Source: Nocardioides sp. BGMRC 2183 (GTDB lineage Bacteria; Actinomycetota; Actinomycetes; Propionibacteriales; Nocardioidaceae). Taken from it: a DNA stretch of 64,000 nucleotides. The notes beneath the pieces were generated by a model. That model saw nothing but the letters and a program-made list of their open reading frames with translations, was not told the origin of the DNA and did no database searches. Of this stretch, positions 10,729-19,413 are shown piece by piece. The first letter of the stretch is position 1; each line of letters starts with the position of its first letter. The position numbers and the translations under genes are program-made. The stretch spans positions 62,001 to 126,000 of the forward strand of contig VSSA01000010.1 of assembly GCA_008123405.1 (NCBI GenBank), read 5' to 3'.

Positions 10729-11588
10729 GCGGCTCGGTCCCGCCCCCGCCCGGACCGCCGCCGGAGCAGCCGCCCGGCGGCAGTTGGCCGCAGCGGCCCC
10801 CCGCCGGGCCCCCGCCACAGGGCCCGCCTCCGTACGGGGCGGCTCCTGCGTCCCACGGTCCGCCTCCGCCCTACGGGGCTCCTGCGCCCTACGGGGCTCC
10901 TGCGCCCTATGGCGCGCCTGCGTCGTACGGATCGCCTTCGCCGTACGGATCCGGATTCCCGCCCCCGCCGCGCCGCAACCGGACGCTGCCGATCGTTCTC
11001 GGCGTGATCGCGGCGGTGATCGTGCTGATCGCCGCCGTGGTGGTGCCGACGGTGTTGCTCAGCGGTGACGACGACCGGGATGCTGGAGCGGAGGGCAGCG
11101 CGGCCGCCGACGGCTCGGCCGACAGCGACGACCCACCGCGCGACCTCGACGACGTCGTGGTCTACGACGATCTCGACCCCACCCACCAGAGCGGAGAGAT
11201 CGAGTACCCGACCTCGCCGCCGGTCGGCGGCCCGCACAATCCGGCGTGGCTCGACTGCGGCGTCTACGACACCCAGGTCAACGCCGAGAACCTGGTGCAC
11301 GACCTGGAGCACGGCACCGTGGTGATCACCTATCGCGAGGATCTGGTCGAGGAGGGGGACATCGACCTGCTCGTCGAGGCGTTGCCCGACAACGGCATCC
11401 TCACACCGTGGGCTGAGCAGGAGGCGCCAGTGGTGATCACGGTGTGGGGCCGTCAACTGGAGCTGACCGGGGCGGACGATCCGCGGATCGAGCTCTTCAT
11501 CGACACCTTCGGTGCCGGCGAGACCGCACCCGAGCCATGGGCGTCCTGCGCCGGAGGACTCTCCGACCCGGCCGGGACGCTGGCCTGA
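10725..11588 (+). CDS. DUF3105 membrane-anchored protein with Pro/Tyr-rich N-terminal tail
   Basis: A 287-residue protein. Residues 1-85 are a Pro/Gly/Tyr-rich cytoplasmic tail with PYGAPA repeats. One transmembrane helix follows at about 88-110 (LPIVLGVIAAVIVLIAAVV), then an acidic linker and a C-terminal DUF3105 domain (about 145-287). That domain contains the signature GGPHNPAWLDCGVYD and LVHDLEHGTVVITY. DUF3105 has no established function; its conserved His residues suggest metal or ligand binding. The domain should face outward, because the tail before the helix is proline-rich and uncharged and the domain contains Cys residues. It is translationally coupled to the preceding gene. Confidence 0.82.
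   Translation: MSGSVPPPPGPPPEQPPGGSWPQRPPAGPPPQGPPPYGAAPASHGPPPPYGAPAPYGAPAPYGAPASYGSPSPYGSGFPPPPRRNRTLPIVLGVIAAVIVLIAAVVVPTVLLSGDDDRDAGAEGSAAADGSADSDDPPRDLDDVVVYDDLDPTHQSGEIEYPTSPPVGGPHNPAWLDCGVYDTQVNAENLVHDLEHGTVVITYREDLVEEGDIDLLVEALPDNGILTPWAEQEAPVVITVWGRQLELTGADDPRIELFIDTFGAGETAPEPWASCAGGLSDPAGTLA
10869..10952 (+). repeat. 18-nt in-frame tandem repeat encoding PYGAPA units
   Basis: Units based on CCCTACGGGGCTCCTGCG repeat about 4.5 times inside the DUF3105 gene. The first two are identical and later ones diverge to PYGAPAS/YGSPS. The repeat lengthens the cytoplasmic tail and could vary in copy number. Confidence 0.8.
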
Positions 11589-11608
11589 CCGCGCCCTTGC
11601 GGGGTCGC

Positions 11609-11614
11609 TACGGT
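11609..11614 (+). promoter_or_regulatory. Probable -10 element, leaderless arrangement
   Basis: TACGGT ends 6 nt before the GTG at 11621. No ribosome-binding site lies between them. It supports the choice of that GTG as the Nudix start. Confidence 0.45.
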
Positions 11615-11620
11615 GGCCCG

Positions 11621-12058
11621 GTGAACCGGTTCGCCTGTGTGGTCCTCGTCGACCCCCGTGGCTGGATCCTGCTCCAGGAGCGCGACGAGCACGCCGTGAT
11701 CGCCCCGGAGCGCTGGGGATACAGCGGCGGCCACGTCGAGGAGGGTGAGACTGACCTCGATGCGGCGGTCCGCGAGCTGGCAGAGGAGACCGGAATGCAG
11801 GTGGCCCCTGCCGACCTCCGTCTGCACGGGTGCTTCGAGGTGCACCATCCCGAGACCGACAGCGACGACGTGATGGCGTTCTATGCCGCGGCCACCACGG
11901 CGACCGACGCCGACATCGTGCTCGGCGAGGGGCGTCGGATCGTGTTCGTCGAGCCGTCCCGTGCGCGCGAACTGCCGTTGACCGGCTCGGCCGCACGCAC
12001 GCTGCCCGACTTCCTCGCCTCTGATCTCTATGCCGAGCTGACCGCCACGCCGAGCTGA
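11621..12058 (+). CDS. Nudix hydrolase
   Basis: A 145-residue cytosolic Nudix pyrophosphohydrolase. The complete Nudix box GX5EX7REUXEEXGU is present from GHVEEGE through RELAEETGM, supplying the metal-binding glutamates. The frame stays open about 60 codons upstream, but that part overlaps the DUF3105 gene and is arginine-rich shadow sequence. The GTG at 11621 gives VNRFACVVLVDPRG, a normal first beta strand, and has a -10 element six nt upstream. The substrate (nucleotide, sugar nucleotide or other) is not predictable. It is followed after 12 nt by the beta-propeller gene, so an operon is likely. Confidence 0.9.
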   Translation: MNRFACVVLVDPRGWILLQERDEHAVIAPERWGYSGGHVEEGETDLDAAVRELAEETGMQVAPADLRLHGCFEVHHPETDSDDVMAFYAAATTATDADIVLGEGRRIVFVEPSRARELPLTGSAARTLPDFLASDLYAELTATPS

Positions 12059-12070
12059 CCAGGAGTCCGC

Positions 12071-13015
12071 ATGACCTTCACCGTGATCCCCGTCCCCGGC
12101 CAGGGAGCAGAGGACGTCCTCGTCGCCCAACAGGGCCCGTACGCCGGCAGTGTCTACACCGGGACCGTGGACGGGTCGGTGTTCCGGGTGGCCCCAGACG
12201 GCTCCCGGCTCGACCGTGTCGGCACCACCAGTGGTCGGCCCTTGGGCCTTGAGGAGGGCCCCGACGGTCGCCTGCTGGTCTGCGACGCCCACCGCGGGCT
12301 GCTCTGGCTCGACCCCGCCGACGGTGCTGTCGAAGAGATCGTGGCGAGCACGTCGACCGACGGCACGACCCAGCTCACCTTCTGCAACAACGCCGCGATC
12401 GCGGGCGACGGCACGATCTACTTCTCCGACTCCTCCACCCGCTATGGCATCGACCGCTGGAAGGACGACTTCCTCCAGGTCACCCGGACCGGCCGGCTCC
12501 TCCGGGTCGATCCCGACGGCACCCGGAGCACCCTGCTGGATGGGCTCGCCTTCGCCAACGGTGTCGCGCTGGCCGCGGACGACTCCTTCGTCTGCGTGGC
12601 CGAGACCAGCACCCGGACTGTGGTGCGGCTCTGGCTCACCGGCCCCAGTGCGGGGATGCGGGACCGCCTCTGCTCCGACCTACCGGGCTACCCGGACAAC
12701 ATCGCGCGAGGCAGCGACGGCCTGATCTGGGTCACCATCGCCAGCCCACTGGACCCCGTCGTCGAACGGCTCCAGCGGGGACCGCTGCTGCTGCGACGGG
12801 CCGCCACCAAGCTGCCCCAGGCGCTGCAGCCCAAGCCACGCCAGACCGTCCGCGTCCAGGCGTACGACGTCAAGGGCCGCCTGGTGCACGACGTCGACGT
12901 CACTCCCGACGCGCACGGAGCCAGCTACCACATGGCCACCGGGGTCCGGGAACACGACGGTGTGGTGTGGTTCGGCAGCCTCCATGAACCTGCCGTCGCC
13001 CGCTACGACCTCTGA
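12071..13015 (+). CDS. SMP-30/strictosidine synthase-like six-bladed beta-propeller protein
   Basis: A 314-residue protein with repeated blade motifs such as [36 protein letters not shown] and [11 protein letters not shown]. It belongs to the SMP-30/gluconolactonase and strictosidine synthase-like superfamily. The C-terminal part ([20 protein letters not shown]) resembles the APMAP/strictosidine-synthase branch rather than true gluconolactonases. Members are calcium-dependent lactonases or arylesterases, but the activity here is unknown. No signal peptide is visible. It follows the Nudix gene with a short gap and an AGGAG-like sequence before its ATG. Confidence 0.83.
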   Translation: MTFTVIPVPGQGAEDVLVAQQGPYAGSVYTGTVDGSVFRVAPDGSRLDRVGTTSGRPLGLEEGPDGRLLVCDAHRGLLWLDPADGAVEEIVASTSTDGTTQLTFCNNAAIAGDGTIYFSDSSTRYGIDRWKDDFLQVTRTGRLLRVDPDGTRSTLLDGLAFANGVALAADDSFVCVAETSTRTVVRLWLTGPSAGMRDRLCSDLPGYPDNIARGSDGLIWVTIASPLDPVVERLQRGPLLLRRAATKLPQALQPKPRQTVRVQAYDVKGRLVHDVDVTPDAHGASYHMATGVREHDGVVWFGSLHEPAVARYDL

Positions 13016-13039
13016 ACCTGGGCCCCACCCCGCACCGCC

Positions 13040-13045
13040 TAGACT
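13040..13045 (+). promoter_or_regulatory. Probable -10 element for dxs, leaderless arrangement
   Basis: TAGACT ends 7 nt before the ATG at 13053 and no ribosome-binding site is present, so the dxs message is probably leaderless. Confidence 0.5.
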
Positions 13046-13052
13046 CGGCTGC

Positions 13053-15005
13053 ATGGCACTGCTCGACACGATCAACAGTCCGCGTGACCTGCGGGGACTG
13101 ACCGAGGACGAGTTGGCCACCCTGGCCGCGGAGATCCGAGACCTGCTGATCCGCACGGTCGCCACCAACACCGGGCACCTCGGTCCGAACCTCGGCGTCG
13201 TCGAGCTCACCCTGGCGATCCACCGGGTCTTCGACTCCCCGCGGGACCGGATCGTCTTCGACACCGGCCACCAGTCCTACGTGCACAAGTTGGTCACCGG
13301 GAGGCACACCGCCTTCGACACCCTGCGTAGGGAGGGCGGCCTGAGCGGCTACCCGAGCCAGGCCGAGTCTGCGCACGACATCGTGGAAAACTCCCACGCC
13401 TCCACCGCGTTGAGCTATGCGGACGGCATCGCCAAGGCTTTCGCGATCCGAGGGGAGGACCGGCACACCGTCGCCGTGATCGGTGACGGCGCGCTCACCG
13501 GCGGGATGGCGTGGGAAGCCCTCAACAACATCGCGATCGCCGAGGACTCGCGCCTGGTGATCGTGGTCAACGACAACGGCCGCTCCTACACGCCGACCAT
13601 CGGGGGACTGGCGCAGGCGCTCGCCGGGCTGCGGACCAACCCCCGCTACGAGCAGGTGCTGGACCTGGTGAAGACGCGTCTCAACGCCGTGCCAGGCGTC
13701 GGTCCTGCTGCCTATGACGCGCTGCACGCGGTGAAGCGGGGGCTCAAGGACGCCCTGGCGCCGCAGGGTCTGTTCGAGGACCTCGGCCTCAAGTACGTCG
13801 GTCCCGTCGATGGCCACGACGAGGCCGCGATGGAGCACGCCCTGGCCCAGGCCAAGCGGTTCGGCGGACCCGTCATCGTGCACGCGATCACCCGCAAGGG
13901 CTACGGGTACGACCCGGCCGAACGACACGAGGCCGACCAGTTCCACGCTCCGGGCCCGTTCGACGTGCAGACCGGCGCGGAGAAGCCCAAGGGCCCGATC
14001 TGGACCGATCACTTCGCCGACCACGTGGTGCGGATCGGGGAGCGGCGTGAGGACGTGGTGGCGATCACCGCGGCGATGATGCACCCGGTCGGCCTGGACA
14101 AGTTCCAGGCGCGGTTCCCCGAGCGCACCTTCGACGTGGGGATCGCCGAGCAGCATGCCGCGACGTCGGCCGCGGGTCTCGCCATCGGCGGCCTGCACCC
14201 GATCGTCGCCGTCTACGCGACCTTCCTCAACCGTGCCTTCGACCAGGTGCTGATGGACGTCGCGCTGCACCGGTGCGGCGTGACCTTCGTGCTCGACCGT
14301 TCCGGGGTGACCGGTGACGACGGCGCCTCGCACAACGGCATGTGGGACATGTCCATCCTGCAGGTCGTCCCCGGCCTGCGGCTGGCCGCGCCGCGCGACG
14401 TCACCCGGATGACCCAGCTGCTCGACGAGGCGGTCGAGGTCGATGACGCGCCGACCGTGGTGCGGTTCCCGAAGGGCGCCCCGCCCGAGGACATCGAGGC
14501 GGTGGAGACGATCGCCGGGGACCACGGCCCGATCGACGTCCTGGTCCGCGAGGGCGAGCGGGACGTCCTGGTCGTCTCGGTCGGCGCGATGGCCGGTATC
14601 GCTGTCGACGTCGCAGCCCGGCTGCAGGCGCAGGGCATCGGCGTCACCGTCGTCGACCCGCGCTGGGTCAAGCCCGTCGACCCTGCACTGGTCGAGCTGG
14701 CTCGCGCGCATCGTCGCGTCGTCACCATCGAGGACAACGGTCGAGTCGGGGGCGTGGGCGCCGTACTGCTGCAGACGCTCAACGACGCCGGCGTGCACCG
14801 GCCGATGCACCTGCACGGCATCCCGCAGGAGTTCCTCGACCACGCCAAGCGTGCGGTGATCCTGGAGCGCGTCGGGCTCTCGGCGCAGAGCATCGCGCTG
14901 GAGGTGGTGCACGCCATCACCGCGGACGGTGACGGTGTGGCCCCGACTCCCACAGCCTCCGACGAGGCGCGGCAGGCCCTGCTCGATGTGGACAGGACGC
15001 GCTAA
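13053..15005 (+). CDS. dxs: 1-deoxy-D-xylulose-5-phosphate synthase
   Basis: A 650-residue thiamine diphosphate enzyme that condenses pyruvate and glyceraldehyde 3-phosphate in the first step of the MEP isoprenoid pathway. It shows the N-terminal [20 protein letters not shown], the substrate-contact GHQSYVHK, the TPP/Mg motif from GDGALTGGM to ALNN near residues 147-160, the catalytic Glu in DVGIAEQHA, and the C-terminal transketolase domain with RFPKGAPP. The frame extends 31 codons upstream into the previous gene. The ATG at 13053 gives the standard [14 protein letters not shown] start and follows a -10 element. Length is normal for the family. Confidence 0.97.
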   Translation: MALLDTINSPRDLRGLTEDELATLAAEIRDLLIRTVATNTGHLGPNLGVVELTLAIHRVFDSPRDRIVFDTGHQSYVHKLVTGRHTAFDTLRREGGLSGYPSQAESAHDIVENSHASTALSYADGIAKAFAIRGEDRHTVAVIGDGALTGGMAWEALNNIAIAEDSRLVIVVNDNGRSYTPTIGGLAQALAGLRTNPRYEQVLDLVKTRLNAVPGVGPAAYDALHAVKRGLKDALAPQGLFEDLGLKYVGPVDGHDEAAMEHALAQAKRFGGPVIVHAITRKGYGYDPAERHEADQFHAPGPFDVQTGAEKPKGPIWTDHFADHVVRIGERREDVVAITAAMMHPVGLDKFQARFPERTFDVGIAEQHAATSAAGLAIGGLHPIVAVYATFLNRAFDQVLMDVALHRCGVTFVLDRSGVTGDDGASHNGMWDMSILQVVPGLRLAAPRDVTRMTQLLDEAVEVDDAPTVVRFPKGAPPEDIEAVETIAGDHGPIDVLVREGERDVLVVSVGAMAGIAVDVAARLQAQGIGVTVVDPRWVKPVDPALVELARAHRRVVTIEDNGRVGGVGAVLLQTLNDAGVHRPMHLHGIPQEFLDHAKRAVILERVGLSAQSIALEVVHAITADGDGVAPTPTASDEARQALLDVDRTR

Positions 15006-15019
15006 GCCTCGATCTGTGG

Positions 15020-15110
15020 AAGGCCGTCGCGAGCGGCGCCGCAGGGGTGGGATGGCGAGGCGCAGGCGCGAGGGCAGTCTGGTTGCACTGTTGAGCGGCT
15101 GCAACACAGC
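15020..15110 (-). repeat. Dispersed ~90-nt repeat, copy B (reverse orientation)
   Basis: The reverse complement aligns with copies at 16462-16551 and 36983-37071. Shared blocks, in order, are GTTGCAGCCGCTC, a TGC-ACCA block, GCC-TCGCG, CATCCC and a final ACGGCC/ACGGCG. It contains the GTTGCA...TGCAAC hairpin at 15083-15105. It overlaps the annotated start of the following protease-like gene. Confidence 0.55.
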
Positions 15111-16401
15111 CAGCGCGCCGCTGCGGGGCCGCGCAGTAGCGGGGAATCGGTGGATCGAGGCTAAGCTCCAGCGCTGGGGGGTGCTGGCGCTCGTCCTGCC
15201 CGCCCTGCTCGCGCTGAGCGCCTGCTCCGACGACGACGGCCCCGCCGCCCCGCTGGCGATGTCGCTGGGTGACGCGGCGCACCAGATCGAGGGCCTGCTG
15301 GGCAAGCGCGCCCGCGCGGTGCGTGAGGACGACCTCGACCTCTACCTGCGGACGCTCGGGCGCGGGGACGTGCGCGCCGAGCAGCGGATGGTCTTCGCCA
15401 ACCTGGATCAACTCCCGATCGAACGGATCGACTACCGCCTCGTCGCCGACTCCGTCGTCGCCGAGGGGGAGCGCAGCTACTGGGGCACCGTCGAGACCGT
15501 ACTCCGCCTGGACGGGTACGACGTCGCGCCGGTGCGCACCCAGGACCGCTGGCGGTTCACCCTCGGGTCGCACGGCCGGCGGCTGGCGCTCTCCTCGACC
15601 ACGGACGAGAGGTGGGAGTCAGAGCACGGCATCGGCGTGCAGCCCTGGGACGTAGCGCCGATCCATGTCGAGGAGGCCTACGACGTGCTCGGCATCTTCG
15701 ACGACAGCACCGTCGGGGACGCGGAGGAGGTGCTCGCGGCGGTGGGGGACGGTCGGTTCGACGTGGCCACCGAGCTCCCGGCGGGCGACACGCCCGCCGA
15801 CCCACCGGGCACCGTGGTCTACGTACTCGCAGATGCGTCGGCGACCGACGGGCTGACCGGGACGCCGGTGGGCGCACACGAGCGTGCCGACGGACTGACC
15901 ATCGCCATCCCCGCCGACAGTGCCGATCCGAGCCGCGGCATCGCCGGGTATCGGATCGCCCTGGACCCCGCGGTGCTGGACGAGGACGAGGTCGTACTGG
16001 ACCGGCTGATCCGACACGAGTTGACCCATGCGGTCCTCGGCGATCGTGGCCGCGGAGGCCCGCTGTGGATCACCGAGGGCCTGGCCGAGTGGGTCTCGGT
16101 GCAGCGTCTGGCGCCGGCGGAGCGGCGGCTGCCGACCGACGCGCTGGGCGTCGGCGCCAGGGCGACCGCGCTGCCGAGGGCCGAGGACTTCGCCGGCCCC
16201 GATGCCGCCGCCTGGTACGCCGTCTCCTGGTGGGTGTGCGAGTACATCGCCAACACCTACGGCGAGGACACGCTGTGGACCCTGCTCGACCGGCTGGTTG
16301 ACGGTGAGGACGTCGACACGGTCCTGGACGACACACTCGGACTCACCGAGGAGCAGCTGGTCCAGCGCGGTGTCGCCGTGATGAGCAGCACCTACGGCTG
16401 A
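15052..16401 (+). CDS. Putative lipoprotein zinc metallopeptidase (HExxH, peptidase MA-like), start uncertain
   Basis: Counted from the ATG at 15052 the protein has 449 residues. A signal-like stretch VLALVLPALLALSAC with a lipobox ends at Cys59. A ~230-residue domain without clear family follows. The C-terminal region contains HELTH (His322, Glu323, His326), followed by WITEGLAEW, whose Glu342 or Glu346 is a candidate third zinc ligand, as in peptidase MA-like gluzincins. The first ~20 codons lie inside a dispersed repeat, and the n-region before the hydrophobic core would be over 40 residues, too long for a lipoprotein. The real start is therefore probably downstream, for instance a GTG at 15181 or a rare ATC at 15154. 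The substrate is unknown; the protein should be anchored outside the membrane. Confidence 0.68.
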   Translation: MARRRREGSLVALLSGCNTASAPLRGRAVAGNRWIEAKLQRWGVLALVLPALLALSACSDDDGPAAPLAMSLGDAAHQIEGLLGKRARAVREDDLDLYLRTLGRGDVRAEQRMVFANLDQLPIERIDYRLVADSVVAEGERSYWGTVETVLRLDGYDVAPVRTQDRWRFTLGSHGRRLALSSTTDERWESEHGIGVQPWDVAPIHVEEAYDVLGIFDDSTVGDAEEVLAAVGDGRFDVATELPAGDTPADPPGTVVYVLADASATDGLTGTPVGAHERADGLTIAIPADSADPSRGIAGYRIALDPAVLDEDEVVLDRLIRHELTHAVLGDRGRGGPLWITEGLAEWVSVQRLAPAERRLPTDALGVGARATALPRAEDFAGPDAAAWYAVSWWVCEYIANTYGEDTLWTLLDRLVDGEDVDTVLDDTLGLTEEQLVQRGVAVMSSTYG

Positions 16402-16461
16402 GCCGGCGTGGGATTCCGCCGATAGGTGGCGTCTGCGCGCCGCCCTGCGGGCGCCTCGCTT

Positions 16462-16551
16462 CGTTGCAGCCGCTCGACGTGCCACCAGCATGCCGTCGCG
16501 ACCGCGACGCCTTGCGAGGCATCCCGCAGATGCGACGCGCAGCACACGGCG
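16462..16551 (+). repeat. Dispersed ~90-nt repeat, copy C
   Basis: Aligns with the reverse complement of copy B and with copy A (36983-37071), sharing GTTGCAGCCGCTC at 16463, CCACCAG at 16482, TGCCGTCGCG at 16491 and GGCATCCC at 16518. With copy B it brackets the metallopeptidase-like gene as an inverted pair. Confidence 0.55.
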
Positions 16552-16584
16552 TCCCTACCCGCGCGGTCTCTTAACCCCGGGCAA

Positions 16585-16590
16585 TAGGCT
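16585..16590 (+). promoter_or_regulatory. Probable -10 element for the PAC2 gene, leaderless arrangement
   Basis: TAGGCT ends 6 nt before the GTG at 16597, with no ribosome-binding site in the gap. Confidence 0.5.
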
Positions 16591-16596
16591 GGGCCG

Positions 16597-17547
16597 GTGA
16601 CTTCCGTGCCCAACCGACTCGTCCACATCGTCGACGACGTCCCGGAGCTCGACGGTGTCGAGGACCTGCGGATGGTGGTCGCGCTCGACGGCTTCCTCGA
16701 CGCCGGGAACGCCGGAGCACTGGCGTGCCGGCATCTAGTCGAGGTGGGAGCCGCCGGAGGCGGCGTGGTCGTGGCCACCTTCGACGTCGACCAGCTGCAC
16801 GACTACCGCGCGCGGCGACCCCCGATGACCTTCGCCCGCGACCACTACCAGGACTACGAGGCTCCGCGTCTGGTGGTCCGGCTGCTGCACGACGCCGGCG
16901 GGACGCCGTACCTGCTGCTGCACGGACCGGAGCCGGACACCCGCTGGGAGGCGTTCTGCCGGGCCGTCAACGAGGTGGTGGAGCGCTTCTCCGTGGCCCT
17001 CGTGGTCGGGGTCGGCGCGGTCCCGATGGCGGTGCCGCACACCCGCCCGATCGCGATCACCCACCACGCCAACAACCCCGACCTGCTGACCGGGACCAGT
17101 CCCTGGCGCGGCGAGCTGCGCGTGCCGGGCAGCGCCCAGGCGCTGCTCGAGGTGCGCCTGGGGGAGTGGGGACAGGACGCGCAGGGCTTCGTGGCCCACG
17201 TGCCGCACTATCTGGCCCAGCTCGACTTCCCGCGCGCATCGCAGGCGCTGCTGGAGCAGGTCGAGCTGGCCGCACGGCTGACCATCGACCTGACCGCCCT
17301 CGGCGAGGCGGCGGATGAGCGGGAGGAAGAGATCGCGCGCTATCTCTCCTCCAACGAGGAGGTGGCCGGGGTGGTGGCCGCGCTGGAGCAGCAGTACGAC
17401 ACCTTCGCACGGGCCGAGGCAGAGGGCTCCAGCCTGCTCGCCGAGGACGAGCCGCTGCCGACGGGGGAGGACCTGGGGCGGCAATTCGAGCAGTTCCTCG
17501 CCGGGCTGGAGGGCCCGGACGATCAGCAGGGTGGAGCGGCCAGATGA
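16597..17547 (+). CDS. PAC2 family protein
   Basis: A 316-residue cytosolic protein of the actinobacterial PAC2 (proteasome assembly chaperone 2-like) family. Typical stretches are LRMVVALDGFLDAGNAG near residue 25, the YLLLHGPEPDTRWEAF block, and PMAVPHTRPIAITHHANN with conserved His and Asn residues. A helical acidic C-terminal region follows. The fold is nucleoside-phosphorylase-like, but the bacterial role is not established. Bacterial proteasome links are only by name. It overlaps the TesB gene by 4 nt (ATGA), so the two are co-translated. The start is a GTG with a leaderless-type promoter. Confidence 0.85.
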   Translation: MTSVPNRLVHIVDDVPELDGVEDLRMVVALDGFLDAGNAGALACRHLVEVGAAGGGVVVATFDVDQLHDYRARRPPMTFARDHYQDYEAPRLVVRLLHDAGGTPYLLLHGPEPDTRWEAFCRAVNEVVERFSVALVVGVGAVPMAVPHTRPIAITHHANNPDLLTGTSPWRGELRVPGSAQALLEVRLGEWGQDAQGFVAHVPHYLAQLDFPRASQALLEQVELAARLTIDLTALGEAADEREEEIARYLSSNEEVAGVVAALEQQYDTFARAEAEGSSLLAEDEPLPTGEDLGRQFEQFLAGLEGPDDQQGGAAR

Positions 17548-18440
17548 GCGAGCCGCCGGCGACCGGGACGCCCGAGGAGGAGACCCGCAAACTGGTCGAG
17601 CTGTTGCAGTTGGAGCAGCTCGACGTCGACCTCTACCGGGGCCGGCAACCGACGACCACCCGGCAGCGGGTCTACGGCGGACAGGTCGCGGCACAGGCGC
17701 TGATCGCGGCGAACCACACCGTCGACCCCGACTACAACGTGCACTCGCTGCACTCCTACTTCCTGCTTCCCGGCGACTACCAGGTGCCGATCATCTACGA
17801 CGTGGAGCGGATTCGGGACGGTCGTTCGTTTCTCACCCGCCGGGTGGTGGCACGCCAACACGGTCGCGCGATCTACTACCAGACGCTCAACTACCAGCGC
17901 GGCGAGGACGGCTTCGACCACCAGGACGCGATGCCGGAGGTGAAGCCCCCGTCCGAGGGGGTGGACCTGCTGGACCTGATGCGCTCGCGCGGCACCGACG
18001 ACGGTCTGGCCCAGGAATGGGCGGCGATGGATGTGCGGTGGATCGGTAACTCCCACCACGGCGGCCTCGGCGACGACCCGACCCGGCCCTCACGTGCCGG
18101 GGTGTGGCTGCGGATCGCCGGCGAGCTCTCGGACGACTCGAACGAGCATCTGGCGATGTTCACCTACGCCAGCGATGTGACCCTGCTCGGCGTCTCACTC
18201 GCCGCCCACCGCACCGACCCCTCGAAGGTGCAGATGGCCTCCCTGGACCACACGATCTGGTTCCACCGGCCGTTCCGCGCTGACGAGTGGTGGCTCTACG
18301 ACCAATGGTCGCCCTCGGCCAGCGGGGCCCGGGGACTCTCGCTCGGACGGGTCTTCACCCAGGACGGGACCTTGGTCGCGACGGTGGCGCAGGAGGGGCT
18401 GATCCGGCCGCACACGGGGCATGCGCGGCCGCATGGGTGA
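17544..18440 (+). CDS. tesB: Acyl-CoA thioesterase II
   Basis: A 298-residue double hot-dog thioesterase that hydrolyses acyl-CoA to free acid and CoA. The first hot-dog carries RVYGGQVAAQALIAA and SLHSYFLLPGD; the second carries SLDHTIWFHRPFRADEW and ends with GLSLGRVFTQDGTLVATVAQEG, all hallmarks of TesB. The catalytic Asp-Gln-Thr triad members are consistent with D in SLDHTIWFHR and the late Q in VAQEG. Length is standard. It is coupled to the PAC2 gene and converges on the MaoC hydratase gene, with a double-hairpin element between the stop codons. The genes beyond it act on fatty acyl chains. Confidence 0.94.
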   Translation: MSEPPATGTPEEETRKLVELLQLEQLDVDLYRGRQPTTTRQRVYGGQVAAQALIAANHTVDPDYNVHSLHSYFLLPGDYQVPIIYDVERIRDGRSFLTRRVVARQHGRAIYYQTLNYQRGEDGFDHQDAMPEVKPPSEGVDLLDLMRSRGTDDGLAQEWAAMDVRWIGNSHHGGLGDDPTRPSRAGVWLRIAGELSDDSNEHLAMFTYASDVTLLGVSLAAHRTDPSKVQMASLDHTIWFHRPFRADEWWLYDQWSPSASGARGLSLGRVFTQDGTLVATVAQEGLIRPHTGHARPHG

Positions 18441-18447
18441 CGGGTGG

Positions 18448-18514
18448 GAGTTTCCCCGGTGCACCGGGGAAACTCACGCTGACCGCACGAAGATTCCTAC
18501 GACCAGCGTGAGTT
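18448..18514 (+). repeat. Double-hairpin repeat, copy 1 (tesB/maoC intergenic)
   Basis: A perfect 28-nt palindrome at 18448-18475 (core TTTCCCCGGTGCACCGGGGA) is followed by a second stem: AACTCACGCTG (18471-18481), a 22-nt loop, and CAGCGTGAGTT (18504-18514). The same architecture with another second-stem sequence occurs at 22229-22291. It lies between convergent genes and may also act as a bidirectional terminator. Confidence 0.8.
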
Positions 18515-18532
18515 CTCTGCGCTGAGGCGACG

Positions 18533-19411
18533 TCAGAGGCTGGTGGTGCGCCCCATCAGGTGAGGCGCGTCGCTCTTCGGGTTCACCAGCGTGAAGTCCC
18601 AACCGGCCTCGGAGCGACGCGTGCCGAACTGCACGCTTCCGGGCAGGAAGATCGGCTTCTTGAACCCCACCTCGACCCGCACCGCGTCGGGCAGGCGGGT
18701 CTCCAGGGCGGCGATGCAGCGTGCCTTGCTCCACATGCCGTGCGCGATGTGCCGCGGGAACCCGAACGCCTTCGCGGTCAGCGGTCGGAGGTGGATGGGG
18801 TTGCGGTCGCCCGAGACTGCGCCGTACCGGCGTCCCAGGTCCTCGGGGAGCCGCCAGAGCGGAGCGTGAGCCTCCACGGCGGAGAAGGCCGTGCCGGGAT
18901 CTCCGTTCTCCTTGTCGCCCTTGCCCACTCGCAGGTACGTCGAGGTTGACTCCCAGACGACCTCGTCACCGACCGAGGCGGTCATCACCATGTCGAAGGC
19001 GCGTCCCTTCGTGCTGGTGCGCAGGTTGTCCGGCGTCAACGAGAGGTCCACCTCCTCGCCGATCGAGATCGGGCGGTGCTGGGTGATCGCGTTCTCCAGG
19101 TGGACCGTGCCGATCGCCGGATAGGGGAACGACGGATCGGTCATCAGGGCCATGTGCAGCGGAAAGGCGAGCATGTGCAGGTAGGGGAGTGGTGCGGTTT
19201 CGCGGTTGGGGAACCCGCAAACCGCGGCGTACCGCTCGACCTCGCCGCGCTCGACCCGCACGCCGGTGCGGCGCAGGGTCAGCTCCGGGAGATCGCCGCC
19301 GGCCTTCTTGATGCCGGGCAGTTGGTTGAGCCCGGGTACCACCGGGAGCGCGGCCTTGAGCATCGTGGTGGCGCCGCCACCGCCCCGCACCTCGCGAGTC
19401 GTGGAGCTCAT
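18533..19411 (-). CDS. MaoC-like (R)-specific enoyl-CoA/acyl-ACP hydratase (HtdX type)
   Basis: A 292-residue double hot-dog hydratase that adds water to trans-2-enoyl thioesters. The C-terminal half carries the hydratase-2 signature YGAVSGDRNPIHL followed by FGFPRHIAHGMWSKA, including the catalytic Asp and His. The N-terminal half lacks this motif, as is usual in two-domain members. The neighbours (FabG4-like reductase 2 nt downstream in position, thiolase divergent) reproduce the order Rv0241c-Rv0242c-Rv0243 of Mycobacterium tuberculosis. HtdX is therefore the best functional model. It is transcribed after the FabG4-like gene in one operon. The exact chain-length range is unknown. Confidence 0.9.
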   Translation of the reverse strand: MSSTTREVRGGGGATTMLKAALPVVPGLNQLPGIKKAGGDLPELTLRRTGVRVERGEVERYAAVCGFPNRETAPLPYLHMLAFPLHMALMTDPSFPYPAIGTVHLENAITQHRPISIGEEVDLSLTPDNLRTSTKGRAFDMVMTASVGDEVVWESTSTYLRVGKGDKENGDPGTAFSAVEAHAPLWRLPEDLGRRYGAVSGDRNPIHLRPLTAKAFGFPRHIAHGMWSKARCIAALETRLPDAVRVEVGFKKPIFLPGSVQFGTRRSEAGWDFTLVNPKSDAPHLMGRTTSL

Positions 19412-19413
19412 GC

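Noticed and set aside
9564-11996. 810-codon open frame on the minus strand
   Set aside because: Antisense to four well-supported genes and composed of Arg/Ser/Gly-rich low-complexity sequence; no recognisable domain.
12900-15305. 801-codon open frame on the minus strand
   Set aside because: It lies antisense to dxs and neighbours, is rich in Arg/Gly/Asp/His, and has no family features. It is a high-GC shadow of the real genes.
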